The notes: a model not told the origin generated them from the sequence alone. DNA of 64,000 nt from Nitrospirillum sp034653275 (GCF_034653275.1 NZ_JAYEES010000004.1:1364001-1428000), one strand, 5' to 3'; shown: positions 49,304 through 58,879, numbered from the stretch's first letter. Made by a program: numbers and translations.

Positions 49304-49624
49304 TCAATGTTGGCTGAGGGGTATGCGCACCAGCAGGCCGTCCAGGGCCGGCCCCATCTTGATCTGGCAGGACAGCCGCGAGGTCGGTTGCGGTTCCACG
49401 GCGTATTCCAACATGGCCGCCTCATCACCATTGGCGGCCCCGGTCGCCGCCGCCCAATCCGGATCGACATAGACATGGCAGGTCGCGCAGGCGCAGGCCC
49501 CGCCGCAGTCAGCCTCGATGCCCGGCACGCCGTGGGCGACGGCCACCTTCATCACCGACTGCCCCTCTTCAGCCTCCAGGTCATGGCGATGACCGTCGGG
49601 GTCGATAAAGGTGATTTTGAGCAT
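49304..49624 (-). CDS. 2Fe-2S ferredoxin (adrenodoxin/putidaredoxin type)
   Basis: The 106-residue protein has the vertebrate-type cluster motif C-x5-C-x2-C ... C: ADCGGACACATCHVYV (about residues 39-54) and a fourth Cys in RLSCQIKM (about 86). It begins with KITFIDPDGHRHDLEAEEGQSVMKVAV. It is the middle carrier of the class I P450 chain with the reductase at 47004-48245 and the P450 at 50856-52070. It is divergent from the hydrolase-P450 operon across a 241-bp gap containing a 10-bp inverted repeat, so both sides may be induced together. Confidence 0.93.
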   Translation of the reverse strand: MLKITFIDPDGHRHDLEAEEGQSVMKVAVAHGVPGIEADCGGACACATCHVYVDPDWAAATGAANGDEAAMLEYAVEPQPTSRLSCQIKMGPALDGLLVRIPLSQH

Positions 49625-49806
49625 GGGGACCTTCCTTCAAAGCATGATGTCCATGGGATCACAGGCTGGTGGCTACACCGTTCCGGCCAACGTCTCATCC
49701 ATGCCACAACCGCCCCGCCGCGCCAGACCCACGCCCATGACATCAAGGATACGATCCCCTACCCCACCGCCTTGATCACGCCCATTGGTTCCGCCCTTAC
49801 TGCATC

Positions 49807-49840
49807 CCGCGAAACACCCGGGTTGCCGCATGTTTCGCGG
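49807..49840. promoter_or_regulatory. Inverted repeat CCGCGAAACA-N14-TGTTTCGCGG
   Basis: Perfect 10-bp arms end 25 bp before the hydrolase start, in the gap shared with the ferredoxin gene. It could be an operator for a dimeric regulator or a leader hairpin covering the ribosome site of the hydrolase-P450 operon. Confidence 0.5.
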
Positions 49841-49865
49841 TCAGACGTCAAGGATTTAGCCCGCA

Positions 49866-50849
49866 ATGATGCGCCACATGGACTTCACCGTGCCCGTGGA
49901 CGAAAAAAGGTGGATCGCCATGACCGCCTTCGCGCCGGGCGACCGCCTCCCGAGTGGCCGCGTGATTTTTCTCGCCCCTGGTGGCGGCTATGCCCGGGGC
50001 TATTACGACATGGCCTTCCTCGGTCACCACGGCTACAGCCAAGCTGAGCACCACACCTCCCGAGGGCATGTGGTGATCGCCTACGATCACCTGGGGGTTG
50101 GCGGCAGCTGTATCGACGATCTCGCGGGATTGACGATCGAGGACATCGCCGACGCCAATTCGAAGGCCGTACTTGCGGTCATGGAGCAAATACGCCGCGG
50201 GACATTGGCGGACTTTGTGCCCGCCCTGCCCGATGCCCTTTTCATCGGGGCTGGGCAATCCATGGGCGGGGGCGTCAGCATTCTGATGCAGGGACGCCAC
50301 GCCTGTTTCGACGCCATCGCTGTCCTGGGATACAGCGCCATTCATACCGTGCTGCCCCAACGGACCACGGCGGAGGTGCAGCAGGGCATCGATACCTATC
50401 AATACGACCGCCAAACCAAGGGCGCCGACCTTTCCGTCGTGGAGTCAGCCGCGGGCGTCGTCGATTTCCGCTATCCATTCCATTGGGAGGACGTGCCATC
50501 CGATATCCTGGCGGCGGATATGGCCGGCGGATACCCCCTTCGACGGACCGCCCCGCCCTTCGGCAGCCTGACCATTCCCAATTGCGTCGTCGCCATGATG
50601 TCCCCTGGCTTCGTCGCTGAGGAAGCGAAGGCCACGCACGTTCCCGTCTTTCTGGGCTTTGGCGAACGCGACACCAGTTTGAACCCTCATCAAGAGCCGG
50701 CCGCCTTTCCCCACAGCCAAGACATCACCCTCAGCATCACGCCAACGATGGCGCATATGCACAACTTCGCCTCCACCCGTCATTTGCTCTGGAACCGGCT
50801 AAGCGCATGGGCCATGGGCTTGACGGCCGGTTCTCGGCCCCAGGAGTGA
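49866..50849 (+). CDS. Alpha/beta hydrolase
   Basis: The 327-residue alpha/beta hydrolase has oxyanion region FLAPGGGYARGYYDM (about residues 35-49) and IAYDHLGVGGS (about 72). The nucleophile elbow is GAGQSMGGGVS (about 136-146, Ser central), the acid is probably in FLGFGERDTSLNP (about 275) and the His in MAHMHNF (about 302). It leads an operon with the P450 gene, which starts 6 bp after its stop. In terpenoid pathways hydrolases of this kind open lactones or cleave esters. The ribosome site is weak and the 10-bp inverted repeat sits just upstream. Confidence 0.82.
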   Translation: MMRHMDFTVPVDEKRWIAMTAFAPGDRLPSGRVIFLAPGGGYARGYYDMAFLGHHGYSQAEHHTSRGHVVIAYDHLGVGGSCIDDLAGLTIEDIADANSKAVLAVMEQIRRGTLADFVPALPDALFIGAGQSMGGGVSILMQGRHACFDAIAVLGYSAIHTVLPQRTTAEVQQGIDTYQYDRQTKGADLSVVESAAGVVDFRYPFHWEDVPSDILAADMAGGYPLRRTAPPFGSLTIPNCVVAMMSPGFVAEEAKATHVPVFLGFGERDTSLNPHQEPAAFPHSQDITLSITPTMAHMHNFASTRHLLWNRLSAWAMGLTAGSRPQE

Positions 50850-50855
50850 GCCCGC

Positions 50856-52070
50856 ATGCCCGTATATCCGATGAACATGGATGTCCCAGCACATGTCCCC
50901 CCCGAATTGGTGTACGACTATGACGTCTACGCCCCCGGCCCCCCGGAATCGGACTTCTTCGAGGAACTGTACAAGCTGAAGGGCAAGGCACCGCCCATCT
51001 TCTGGACGCGCAACAACGGTGGCCACTGGTATGTGGCCGACGCCAAGCTGGTGAACCAGGTCCTGCGCGACAGCGATGGCTTCTCCAGCCGCATGCTGGT
51101 GGTGCCACGCGGCAACAACCCGACCGGTGAGGGTTTCACCCCCATCCACCAGGACCCGCCCGACCACACCAAATACCGTCACCACCTGTCGGTGGCGCTG
51201 TCGCGCAAGGGGGTGGCGGAACTGGCGCCGGGCGTCCGGCAATTGGCTATCGAGCTGATCGAGGGGTTGAAGCCCAAGGGCGGATGCGACTTCATGACGG
51301 ATTTCGCCTTCCAACTGCCCATCATCGTCTTCCTGCGTCTGGTCGACCTGCCGGAGGAGCATCGCCTGGGCTTGCTGGAAGAGGTGGCGAAGATCATCCG
51401 CCCCGGCAGCAACAAGGCGGAGACCATCCGCGGCTTGGCCGCCTATCTCGCCCCCATCGTCCATGCACGGCGCGAAAACCCCGCCAGCGATCTTATCAGC
51501 TGGCTGTCGCTGCAGGAGATCGACGGCGTCCGCATGACAGAGGACAAGCTGCTCAGCATGTGCACGCTGCTGTTGATCGGTGGGCTTGACTCCGTGGCCA
51601 ACACCCTGGGCTTCTTCGCCCGCTTTCTGGCGGAAAATCCAGATCACCGCCGCCAAATCCTTGAGAGCCCGGCCCTGATCAGCAGCGCTGTGGAGGAACT
51701 GCTCCGCCGTTTTCCCACCGTCACCGCCGGGACCGGTCGCCTGTGCGTTGTGGACCGGGAGGTCGGGCCAGCCTTGGTGAAAGCGGGCGACCAAGTGATC
51801 GCCCCGCCGGCCATGATGAATTTCGACGATACCGCGTATCCCGACCCGCTGAAGGTCGACTTCTCACGCCGGATCAACAGCGTGGGCACCTTCGGTCAAG
51901 GGCCGCACCGCTGCGTCGGCGCCAACCTGGCACGATCTGAATTGACGATCTTCCTGGAAGAGTGGCTGACCCGCATCCCTGATTTCCGGTTGGCCGCAGG
52001 CGCCCCGACCTTCCAACCGGGCATCAACATCTCCTACACGAGTCTGATGCTGGAATGGCCGGTGGCATAA
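50856..52070 (+). CDS. P450cam-like cytochrome P450 (CYP101-type relative)
   Basis: The 404-residue P450 aligns by eye with P450cam from HVPPELVYDYDVYAPGPPES (residue 13) and FWTRNNGGHWYV (49-60) through DPPDHTKYR (100-107) to EWLTRIPDFRLAAGA. Haem loop FGQGPHRCVGANLAR has Cys353. The I-helix pair is D245-S246 (IGGLDSVANT) where P450cam has Asp251-Thr252. The segment carrying P450cam Tyr96 reads GEGFTPIH with no Tyr, so camphor is probably not the substrate. It is in one operon with the hydrolase, with its own ferredoxin and reductase nearby: a class I system for a compact terpenoid-like molecule. Confidence 0.9.
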   Translation: MPVYPMNMDVPAHVPPELVYDYDVYAPGPPESDFFEELYKLKGKAPPIFWTRNNGGHWYVADAKLVNQVLRDSDGFSSRMLVVPRGNNPTGEGFTPIHQDPPDHTKYRHHLSVALSRKGVAELAPGVRQLAIELIEGLKPKGGCDFMTDFAFQLPIIVFLRLVDLPEEHRLGLLEEVAKIIRPGSNKAETIRGLAAYLAPIVHARRENPASDLISWLSLQEIDGVRMTEDKLLSMCTLLLIGGLDSVANTLGFFARFLAENPDHRRQILESPALISSAVEELLRRFPTVTAGTGRLCVVDREVGPALVKAGDQVIAPPAMMNFDDTAYPDPLKVDFSRRINSVGTFGQGPHRCVGANLARSELTIFLEEWLTRIPDFRLAAGAPTFQPGINISYTSLMLEWPVA

Positions 52071-52105
52071 GCAGTACCATTTTGATTTATCAAGGATATT
52101 AGCGA

Positions 52106-52867
52106 ATGAAGGTGCTGGTCGCGGTCAAGCGGGTCATTGACTACAACGTGAAAGTCAGGGTCAAGCCTGACGAAAGCGGCGTCGATCTCGGCAACGTCAA
52201 GATGTCGATGAACCCGTTCGACGAGATCGCGGTTGAGGAGGCGGTTCGCCTGAAAGAGGCGGGCAAGGCCACCGAGATCGTGGTGGTGAGCGTGGGCCCG
52301 AGCCAGGCGCAAGAGACGCTGCGCACGGCGTTGGCCATGGGTGCGGATCGCGCCATCCTGGTGCAGACGGATGTGGAGACGCAGTCGCTGGGCGTGGCCA
52401 AGGCGCTGAAGGCGCTGGCCGAGAAGGAACAGCCCGGCCTGGTGATCCTGGGCAAGCAGGCGATCGACGACGACGCCAACCAGACCGGCCAGATGCTGGC
52501 CGCACTCCTGGGCTGGGCCCAGGGCACCTTCGCCAGCAAGGTCGTGCCGGCCGAGGGGCCAATGGGAGCCGGCGTGGCCGTGACGCGCGAGATCGACGGC
52601 GGTCTGGAGACGGTGGAGTTGAAGCTGCCGGCGGTGGTGACCACCGACCTGCGCCTGAACGAGCCGCGCTACGCCTCGCTGCCCAACATCATGAAGGCGA
52701 GGAAGAAGCCCTTGGAGACGGTGGACGCCGCCGCCCTGGGCGTGGACCTGACGCCGCGGCTGAAGACGCTGAAGGTGGCGGAGCCGCCGAAGCGGGCCGG
52801 GGGTGTGAAGGTGGGCTCCGTCCAGGAGTTGGTGGCCAAGCTGAAGACCGAAGCACGGGTGATCTGA
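52106..52867 (+). CDS. etfB: Electron transfer flavoprotein beta subunit
   Basis: The 253-residue product starts MKVLVAVKRVIDYNVKVRVKPDESG, with the conserved EtfB segments MNPFDEIAVEEAVRLKE and LRTALAMGADRAILVQTD, the signature VILGKQAIDDDANQTGQMLAALLGW and LNEPRYASLPNIMKARKKPLE (recognition-loop region). It forms the AMP- and FAD-binding heterodimer with EtfA, two bases downstream. ETF takes electrons from acyl-CoA dehydrogenases (one lies at 63629) and passes them to ETF-ubiquinone oxidoreductase. It lies 35 bp after the P450 gene and may share its transcript. Confidence 0.95.
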   Translation: MKVLVAVKRVIDYNVKVRVKPDESGVDLGNVKMSMNPFDEIAVEEAVRLKEAGKATEIVVVSVGPSQAQETLRTALAMGADRAILVQTDVETQSLGVAKALKALAEKEQPGLVILGKQAIDDDANQTGQMLAALLGWAQGTFASKVVPAEGPMGAGVAVTREIDGGLETVELKLPAVVTTDLRLNEPRYASLPNIMKARKKPLETVDAAALGVDLTPRLKTLKVAEPPKRAGGVKVGSVQELVAKLKTEARVI

Positions 52868-52869
52868 CC

Positions 52870-53805
52870 ATGACAACTCTTGTTATCGCTGAGCCCTCGG
52901 TCGAGGGCGTGAAGGTCCCGACGCTGACCACCCTGGGTGCCGCATCCAAGCTGGGCGGCGACGTGCATGTGCTGGTCATCGGCCAGGGCATTGCTTCTGT
53001 CGCGGACGCCACCGCCCAGGTGGCCGGCGTGGCCAAGGTGCTGACGGCCGATGCGGCCGAACTGGCGCACGGGCTGGCGGAGAACGTGGCGCCGCTGGTG
53101 GTGGGCCTGGTGAAGGCCGGCGGCTACAGCCATGTGCTGGCGCCCAGCACCACCTTCGGCAAAAACGTGGCGCCGCGCGTGGCGGCCCTGCTGGACGTGG
53201 CGCAGATCAGCGACATCACCGGCGTGGAAAGCGCCGACACCTTCACCCGTCCCATCTACGCCGGCAACGCCATCGCCACCGTGCAGTCGTCCGACCCGGT
53301 GAAGGTCGCGACGGTGCGCGGCACGGCGTTCGAGGCGGTGGCCGCCACGGGCGGCAGCGCGGCTGTCGAGGCCGTGTCGGGTGCCTCGGACGCCGGCCTG
53401 TCCAAGTTCGTGAGCCAGGAGGTGTCGAAGTCCGAACGGCCGGAGCTGACGTCGGCCCGGGTCATCGTCTCGGGCGGGCGGGGCATGCAGTCGGGCGACA
53501 ACTTCCCCCTGCTGGAGGCTTTGGCCGACAAGCTGGGTGCCGCCGTGGGCGCCAGCCGCGCCGCCGTGGACGCCGGCTTCGTGCCCAACGACTACCAGGT
53601 CGGGCAGACGGGCAAGATCGTGGCGCCGGAGCTGTACATCGCCGTGGGCATTTCGGGCGCCATCCAGCACCTGGCCGGAATGAAGGACAGCAAGGTCATC
53701 GTCGCCATCAACAAGGACGAGGAGGCGCCGATCTTCCAGATCGCCGACTACGGCCTGGTCGCCGACCTGTTCAAGGCCGTGCCGGAATTGACGGCCGAAG
53801 TCTGA
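52870..53805 (+). CDS. etfA: Electron transfer flavoprotein alpha subunit
   Basis: The 311-residue protein follows EtfB by two bases. The N-terminal half is a Rossmann-like domain; the C-terminal FAD domain shows VSGGRGMQSGDNFPLLEALADKLGAAVGASRAAVDAGFVPNDYQVGQTGKIVAPELYIAVGISGAIQHLAGMKDSKVIVAINKD. That is the standard EtfA FAD-binding signature (stated by blocks SGGRGM, G-A-S-R-A-A-V-D-A-G, Q-V-G-Q-T-G-K, G-I-S-G-A-I-Q-H). It works with EtfB as carrier between acyl-CoA dehydrogenases and the quinone pool. A terminator follows. Confidence 0.95.
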   Translation: MTTLVIAEPSVEGVKVPTLTTLGAASKLGGDVHVLVIGQGIASVADATAQVAGVAKVLTADAAELAHGLAENVAPLVVGLVKAGGYSHVLAPSTTFGKNVAPRVAALLDVAQISDITGVESADTFTRPIYAGNAIATVQSSDPVKVATVRGTAFEAVAATGGSAAVEAVSGASDAGLSKFVSQEVSKSERPELTSARVIVSGGRGMQSGDNFPLLEALADKLGAAVGASRAAVDAGFVPNDYQVGQTGKIVAPELYIAVGISGAIQHLAGMKDSKVIVAINKDEEAPIFQIADYGLVADLFKAVPELTAEV

Positions 53806-53828
53806 AGTCACGATACCGCGAACTTGAA

Positions 53829-53858
53829 CGGCCGGGCGCCTTCCAAGGCACCCGGCCG
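53829..53858. terminator. Terminator after etfA (shared with the convergent SDR gene)
   Basis: A 14-bp stem with one mismatch (53829-53842 with 53845-53858) and a 2-base tight loop, followed by TATTTCC. It lies between convergent genes. Confidence 0.7.
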
Positions 53859-53864
53859 TATTTC

Positions 53865-54629
53865 CTACAGCATCACTTGGCCGCCATCGGCGTTGATGGT
53901 CTGCCCCGTGATATAGCGGCTGTCGTCACCGGCCAGGAACACCGCTACGGGGCCGATGTCGGCATGCGGGTCGCCGAAGCGGCCCAGGGCGATTTCCTTC
54001 CGATACATCTCCGCCTGCTCGGGATGCGCATCCAGGTACTGGATGGCGACGGGACTGAGGGCCGCTGGGCAGATGACGTTGACACGGATGCCATATCGCC
54101 CCCATTCACGCGCGGCGACGCGGCTGACACCTCTCACACCCTCCTTCGTGGCGGCGTAGATGCCGAAGCCGATACCGCCGTAGATGCCTTCGCGCGATCC
54201 CAAATTGATGATGGAACCGCCACGCGCCTTCAGGTGCGGAAAGGCGGCCTGCATGTGCCGGATGGTTCCCAGCAGGCCGGACTCCAGGGTCAACGCGATG
54301 GCATCGTCGTCGATGTCCTCCAGCAGCGTTCCGGGCTTGGAACTCTGGGCGTTATTCACCAGCACGTCCAGCTGACCGAAGCGCTCCAGAGCGACCGCGA
54401 TTGCGGCATCCGCGTCAGCCCGCTGCCGCACGTCACCGGCATAGACGGCGACGCCGGCCCCGCCCAGCGTCGCCAGGTCGCGCGCAGCCGCCTCCAGCTT
54501 GGCGGCATCCCGGCCGGTGATGACCAGGGCGGCGCCGGCGATAGCCAGAGCCTGGGCGATGCCCAGTCCCACGCCTTGCCCACCGCCCGTCACCAAGGCC
54601 ACTTTCCCGGCCAATGTCTGTTGCGCCAT
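53865..54629 (-). CDS. Short-chain dehydrogenase/reductase
   Basis: The 254-residue classical SDR has AAGGAGGAGGCG upstream. The NAD(P) motif is LVTGGGQGVGLGIAQAL (about residues 12-28), and TGRD (about 38) suggests NADPH. NNAQ stands in place of NNAG. The catalytic residues are Ser (NLGSREG) and Tyr/Lys (YAATK, about 158-162), and the C-terminus is GQTINADGGQVML. It is last in the minus-strand run VOC - TonB receptor - MFS - SDR, so it probably acts on the compound taken up by that system. Confidence 0.9.
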   Translation of the reverse strand: MAQQTLAGKVALVTGGGQGVGLGIAQALAIAGAALVITGRDAAKLEAAARDLATLGGAGVAVYAGDVRQRADADAAIAVALERFGQLDVLVNNAQSSKPGTLLEDIDDDAIALTLESGLLGTIRHMQAAFPHLKARGGSIINLGSREGIYGGIGFGIYAATKEGVRGVSRVAAREWGRYGIRVNVICPAALSPVAIQYLDAHPEQAEMYRKEIALGRFGDPHADIGPVAVFLAGDDSRYITGQTINADGGQVML

Positions 54630-54663
54630 AACGCCTCCTCCTTCTTCGTAAATCGTATGGTCG

Positions 54664-55890
54664 TCAGCGCGCCGGGCGGCTACGCAGGAAGCTCAATCCC
54701 AGTGCCACCAGCGCCAGGGCGGACAGGATGGCCCAGGCCGGGCGGTAGCTGCCGGTACAGTCGAAGACGGCACCGACCAGCAGGGGATAGGCGAAGTTGA
54801 CCGGCGTCATGGCGGCGCGGGTGGCGCCCAAGGCCCGGCCATAATGACCGAGTCCAAAGCATTCAGCGGTCAGCGCCCCCCAGACCGGCAGCATGGCGCC
54901 CAGCGACAGCCCATAGATGAGGGCGGCGACATAGAGCAGATGCCCGTCCCCGGCCAGGGCGAACAGCGCCATGGCCACCGCCCCGGCCAGCAGGCCCAGC
55001 CGCAGGGCCCAGCGCAGGTCGACCCGGTCAGCCAGGGCGCCAAACACCAGCTTGCCTATCATCGCGGTCATCCCCACGGTGGATACCAAGCTGGCGGCTG
55101 TCAGGGCATCCAGGCCCAGTGCCCGTCCATGGGAAACTAAAGAGGCCATGACGGCACCGTTGAACGCCATCAAGGTCCCCACGCCCAGGGTGATGATCCA
55201 AAAATCAGCAGAGCGGAGAAATAGCCCCCAGCCGGGCGGTGGACCAGCCGGGACCGGCGGCGTTCCGCCGACAAGCCGGCGTTCCCAGACGGGGATCCCT
55301 CCAGCGGGCCGGCGCGCCAGCCACCAGACCAGCGGCGCCAGCAGCAGGGTGAGGCCGGCGAACACCAGGAAGCCACCCCGCCAGCCCAGCCAGCCCTGCA
55401 GATAGGCGGCCCAGGGTGGAAAGACGATGGCCGCCGTCGATGCGCCCAGCGCCGCGATGCCGATGGCCAACCCCCGCCGCCGCTCGAACCAATGGGCCAG
55501 CAGCAGGTTGATGACCAGCATGCCCAGCAGCACGTCGGCGGCGGAGATCAAGGTAGTGTAAAGGGCGATCACCTGCCACATGGCCTGGGCGCCCGCGACC
55601 AAGGCCAGCCCGGCGGCCGTCCCCAGCACGCCGCCCATGGCCAGCCAATGCAGGGGCATCCGCGCAGCCAGCCACCCCACCGGCGCCGACGCCAGGCCAC
55701 TGACCACCAGCACAGCGGTCAGGGCCAGGTTCACGGCGGCGCGACTGGCCCCGAAGGCCGTCACCAGGTCGGGGGCGAAGACGCCATAGGCGTAGAACAC
55801 CGGCCCGGCGCTGATCAGCAGCATCAGGAAACCCAGGATGACAACGGCGGGGCCCCGCCATCGCGAGGGGTCAACCTCTCCGCCCCCCAT
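54664..55890 (-). CDS. MFS transporter of the uptake operon (MCT-like)
   Basis: The ATG at 55890 overlaps the TonB receptor stop (TGATG); the product has 408 residues and 12 TM segments. The first helix (PAVVILGFLMLLISAGPVFYAYGVFAPDLVTAFGASRAAVN) and the mid-loop with VWERRL resemble monocarboxylate-type MFS carriers. Coupling to an outer-membrane TonB receptor suggests it brings the same substrate across the inner membrane. The next gene is an SDR. Substrate probably a hydrophobic acid or terpenoid (inference). Confidence 0.85.
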   Translation of the reverse strand: MGGGEVDPSRWRGPAVVILGFLMLLISAGPVFYAYGVFAPDLVTAFGASRAAVNLALTAVLVVSGLASAPVGWLAARMPLHWLAMGGVLGTAAGLALVAGAQAMWQVIALYTTLISAADVLLGMLVINLLLAHWFERRRGLAIGIAALGASTAAIVFPPWAAYLQGWLGWRGGFLVFAGLTLLLAPLVWWLARRPAGGIPVWERRLVGGTPPVPAGPPPGWGLFLRSADFWIITLGVGTLMAFNGAVMASLVSHGRALGLDALTAASLVSTVGMTAMIGKLVFGALADRVDLRWALRLGLLAGAVAMALFALAGDGHLLYVAALIYGLSLGAMLPVWGALTAECFGLGHYGRALGATRAAMTPVNFAYPLLVGAVFDCTGSYRPAWAILSALALVALGLSFLRSRPAR

Positions 55891-58225
55891 CAGAAGTGCA
55901 CCGTCAAGGTACCGCCCAGAGTCCGTGGCGCCCCGGGGATATAGGCGATGAAGCCCGTGGTCTGGTAACCCGATGCCCCCATGGCCTTGTAGTGAACGTC
56001 GAACAGGTTGCGGACATAGAAGCCGAGATCCAGCGGATGGCCAGCGATCTCCCTCCAATCCAGGCGCACGTCCGTCAGGCCATAGGGCTGGGTGACGGCG
56101 TAATCCTCCCCGGAGTCGGACCAGGCCATGCGGCTCTGCCGGTAGTAGGAGACCTGGGCCGAAGCCGTCCCCAACCGATCATTTAGCGGTAGTTCATAGC
56201 GCGCCGTGGCGCCGTACTGGAACCTTGGCGTGCCGGCGAACGCATAGCTGGAAGCGTCAATCGTGCGGCTGCCGGAGCCGTCGGGGTTGGCCGCCACGGT
56301 GTAGGCGAAGCTGGAATAGGCGGCATTGGTGTAGCTGAGGAAGGCTGTCAGTTCGACCCCGCGTGCCGGCTTGGCCGACAGTTCCAGCTCGCCGCCATCG
56401 ATGGTGGCCGAAGCCGCGTTCTTGACGTAGGCCTGCGGCACCGTTTCCCGGGGAACTGGGCATAGATGGTGCGTTGGATGTTGGAATAGTCCTGGTGGTA
56501 GCCGGCGGCGTTGGCCCGCATGGCGACGCCACCCAGGGTGAAGTCCTGCTTCACACCCACCTCGTAGTTGATCACGATTTCCGGGGCGAAGGGCCCGAAG
56601 CTGCCCAGGCCGCCGTTGGCCCCCAGCTTGCCGCGCAGGTTATAGCCGCCGGAGCGATAGCCGCGCGACACGGTGGCGTACAGCAAGGTCTCGTCCGCCG
56701 GCTTGTAGTTCAGGCCGGCGGTCCAGGTCGGAACGTTCTTCTCATAGGTGGGCAGAGGCACCTTGCAGGTGTTGGCGACGGTACCGCCGTCGTTGCACGC
56801 CACCGGCGGCGGATTGCCCCGGAAGTCGATGGCGGCGGTGCTGGCCGACAGGCCCGAATAATAGGTCTGGCCGGTGAAATCGCGCCGGTCCCAGCTGTAA
56901 CGGCCACCGGCGGTCAAGGTCAGCTCATCCGTGAGCTTGAGGTCGCCCTGGGCGAACAGCGAGGTGCTGCTGTTGACGGCATAGCCGCCGCCGACCTGGG
57001 ACAGGCCATAGGCGCCGATCACGGTCTGCTGGAAATCGCTGCCTTCCTCGCGGAAATAATAGCCGCCGACCACATAGGTCAAACGATCACCAAACCCTTT
57101 GCCCTGCATCTGCAGCTCTTCCGACACCTGATGCTGCCGGGCGATGTTCAGGGCGTTGAAAAAGGGCAAGCCGTTCCGCGCCTTCAGGTCGGAGCCGTCG
57201 AACTCCACCCCGATGTCCGCGCTGATCTGGCGATAGCCGACCGCGTTCTTGAAAGTCAGATCCCCGACATCGACGGTGGTGACGTTGGTCGCCGCGAACG
57301 TGTCCAGGTTGGTGTCGTCGGGTTGGAGATCGCCGGACGTCTCGTAGAATCCACGCGCGGCCTGGGCGGCATTGGCGCGCGCGACGGCAGCCGGATCCAT
57401 GCCCGGCAGCGCCGAGGCGTTGGGACCGAAACCCTGGCTGATCAGGGGGACGCCGGTGCCGGTGGTGTGGACTCCCGACAAGGTGGTGTAGCTCTCCACC
57501 CCGCCGACGCGCAGCAGGCCGCCCAGCCGATAGGCGGTGTTGGTCTCCGTCCCCAGCTGCTGGCCGGTATCGACGTTGGTGACATAGCCCTCATGGTGGT
57601 CCACCTTGACCGCGGCGCGCAGGGCGAAGGTTCCCGTCACCGGCACGTTGACGACGGCCGTGGCCTCGCGGCTGTCGTAGTCACCCATGCCGATGCTGAC
57701 CAGCCCCTCGAACTGGTCGGTCGGCCGTTTCGAAACCACCAGCAAGGCGCCGCCGCTGGTGTTGCGGCCGAACAGCGTGCCCTGCGGACCCTTCAGGACC
57801 TGGACGTTATCCAAGTCCAGCATCGATTGGTTGAGGCCATAGACCCGGGCCTGATAGATCTCATCCACATAGGCGCCGACGGATGGATCTTGAGTGATCA
57901 ACGCCTCTTGCTGGCGCTGGCCACGCACCTCGAACGCGGGGACGGCGCCGCCATAGGGGCCGGGCTGCACCTGGAAGGCGGGGGCCTGGAAGCGGAGGTC
58001 TTCCAGCTTGGCCACGCCGCGCTCGGCCAATTGGTCCCCGGTCAGGGCGGTGACCGCCACCGGCACATCCTGCAGCTTTTCCTCACGGCGGCGGGCCGTC
58101 ACGATCACCTCGGTGATGGTCTCTTGATCTGCGGGGACCGCCGGCGTTTCCGCACGACCGGCCATGGTCCAAACGATGGCGGCCGTCGACAAGCAGACGG
58201 CCGCGCTCACGCGCGTCTTTCGCAA
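55890..58225 (-). CDS. TonB-dependent receptor, frameshifted in the barrel
   Basis: A TTG start at 58225 with GGGAGGG upstream begins a signal peptide (residues 1-25), then the TonB box ITEVIVTARRR and a plug domain (VPVAVTALTGDQLAERGV, NVQVLKGPQGTLFGRNTSGGALLV). The barrel runs in this frame to about 56455 (QFPG), then continues in another frame (ETVPQAYVKNAASATIDGGELELSAKP) to the terminal LTVHF. One lost C in a C run (plus-strand G4 at 56450-56453) accounts for it. Restored length is 778 residues, normal for this class. It would import bulky hydrophobic compounds and leads into the MFS gene by a TGATG overlap. Confidence 0.85.
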
Positions 58226-58265
58226 AACTCCCTCCCCTGAGTGATTTTTTGTTTGCCCGGCCGGT

Positions 58266-58718
58266 TCAGCCGAAGCGCCAGCGCCGCGCGGGTTCGAACC
58301 CCGGCTTGGCGGCGATGTTTTGAATGTCGAACCAGATCGGCAACCGGTAGCGCACGTAGAACGCGTGCGTCAGCGTTTGGTCGAGGTCGAGATCATCCAG
58401 TGCCCGGATCTCAACCCCACCTTCCTCCTCTTGCCAGCGGCGGCAGGCCAACAGGCACGCGTCGATGTCCGCCGCGTCATCCAGGTGGAATCCCAAATGA
58501 TCATCGCCGGGCGCCGAACTGGGCGTATCCGACTCACAGATGAAGAGGAACTGGCTCGCTTCCTCATCCGTGGTCAGGATCAGGTGCGGCGTCTCCAGAC
58601 CCGGGAACGCCCCTGGCCGGAAGCCGAAGATGGTGGTGAAGAAACGCACGACATCGGCACCGTGGGCGGCGACGAAGCCACGCGGCACGGTCAATTCCAT
58701 ATGATTGAACCGCAGCAT
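58266..58718 (-). CDS. VOC (glyoxalase/dioxygenase-fold) protein
   Basis: The 150-residue single-domain vicinal-oxygen-chelate protein contains MLRFNHMELTVPRG at the start (metal His candidate), FTTIFGFRPGAFPG, HLGFHLDDAADIDACL (second His) and a late DLDLDQTLTHAFYVRYRLPIWFDIQ. Such proteins act as ring-cleavage dioxygenases, isomerases or hydratase-like enzymes; a small size with conserved His suggests metal binding. It is the first gene of the VOC - TonB receptor - MFS - SDR run. Reaction unknown. Confidence 0.75.
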   Translation of the reverse strand: MLRFNHMELTVPRGFVAAHGADVVRFFTTIFGFRPGAFPGLETPHLILTTDEEASQFLFICESDTPSSAPGDDHLGFHLDDAADIDACLLACRRWQEEEGGVEIRALDDLDLDQTLTHAFYVRYRLPIWFDIQNIAAKPGFEPARRWRFG

Positions 58719-58879
58719 GGCTCAGCCCTCCTCCCTCGACGCGGGCGCCTCGTTGGGCGCCGCGTCATTGACGCTAAGGGACTGGAGATGCTGAGACAAT
58801 CATTCGGATTTCGGTATCGGATGAGCGATATCCGCACGGCCGCCGGACGTGATCGTATAGCCGATTTTTCTGGCGCCAC

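Noticed and set aside
56474..58240. Long plus-strand frame opposite the TonB receptor gene
   Set aside because: Antisense shadow of a GC-rich gene; no signal, motif or ribosome site.
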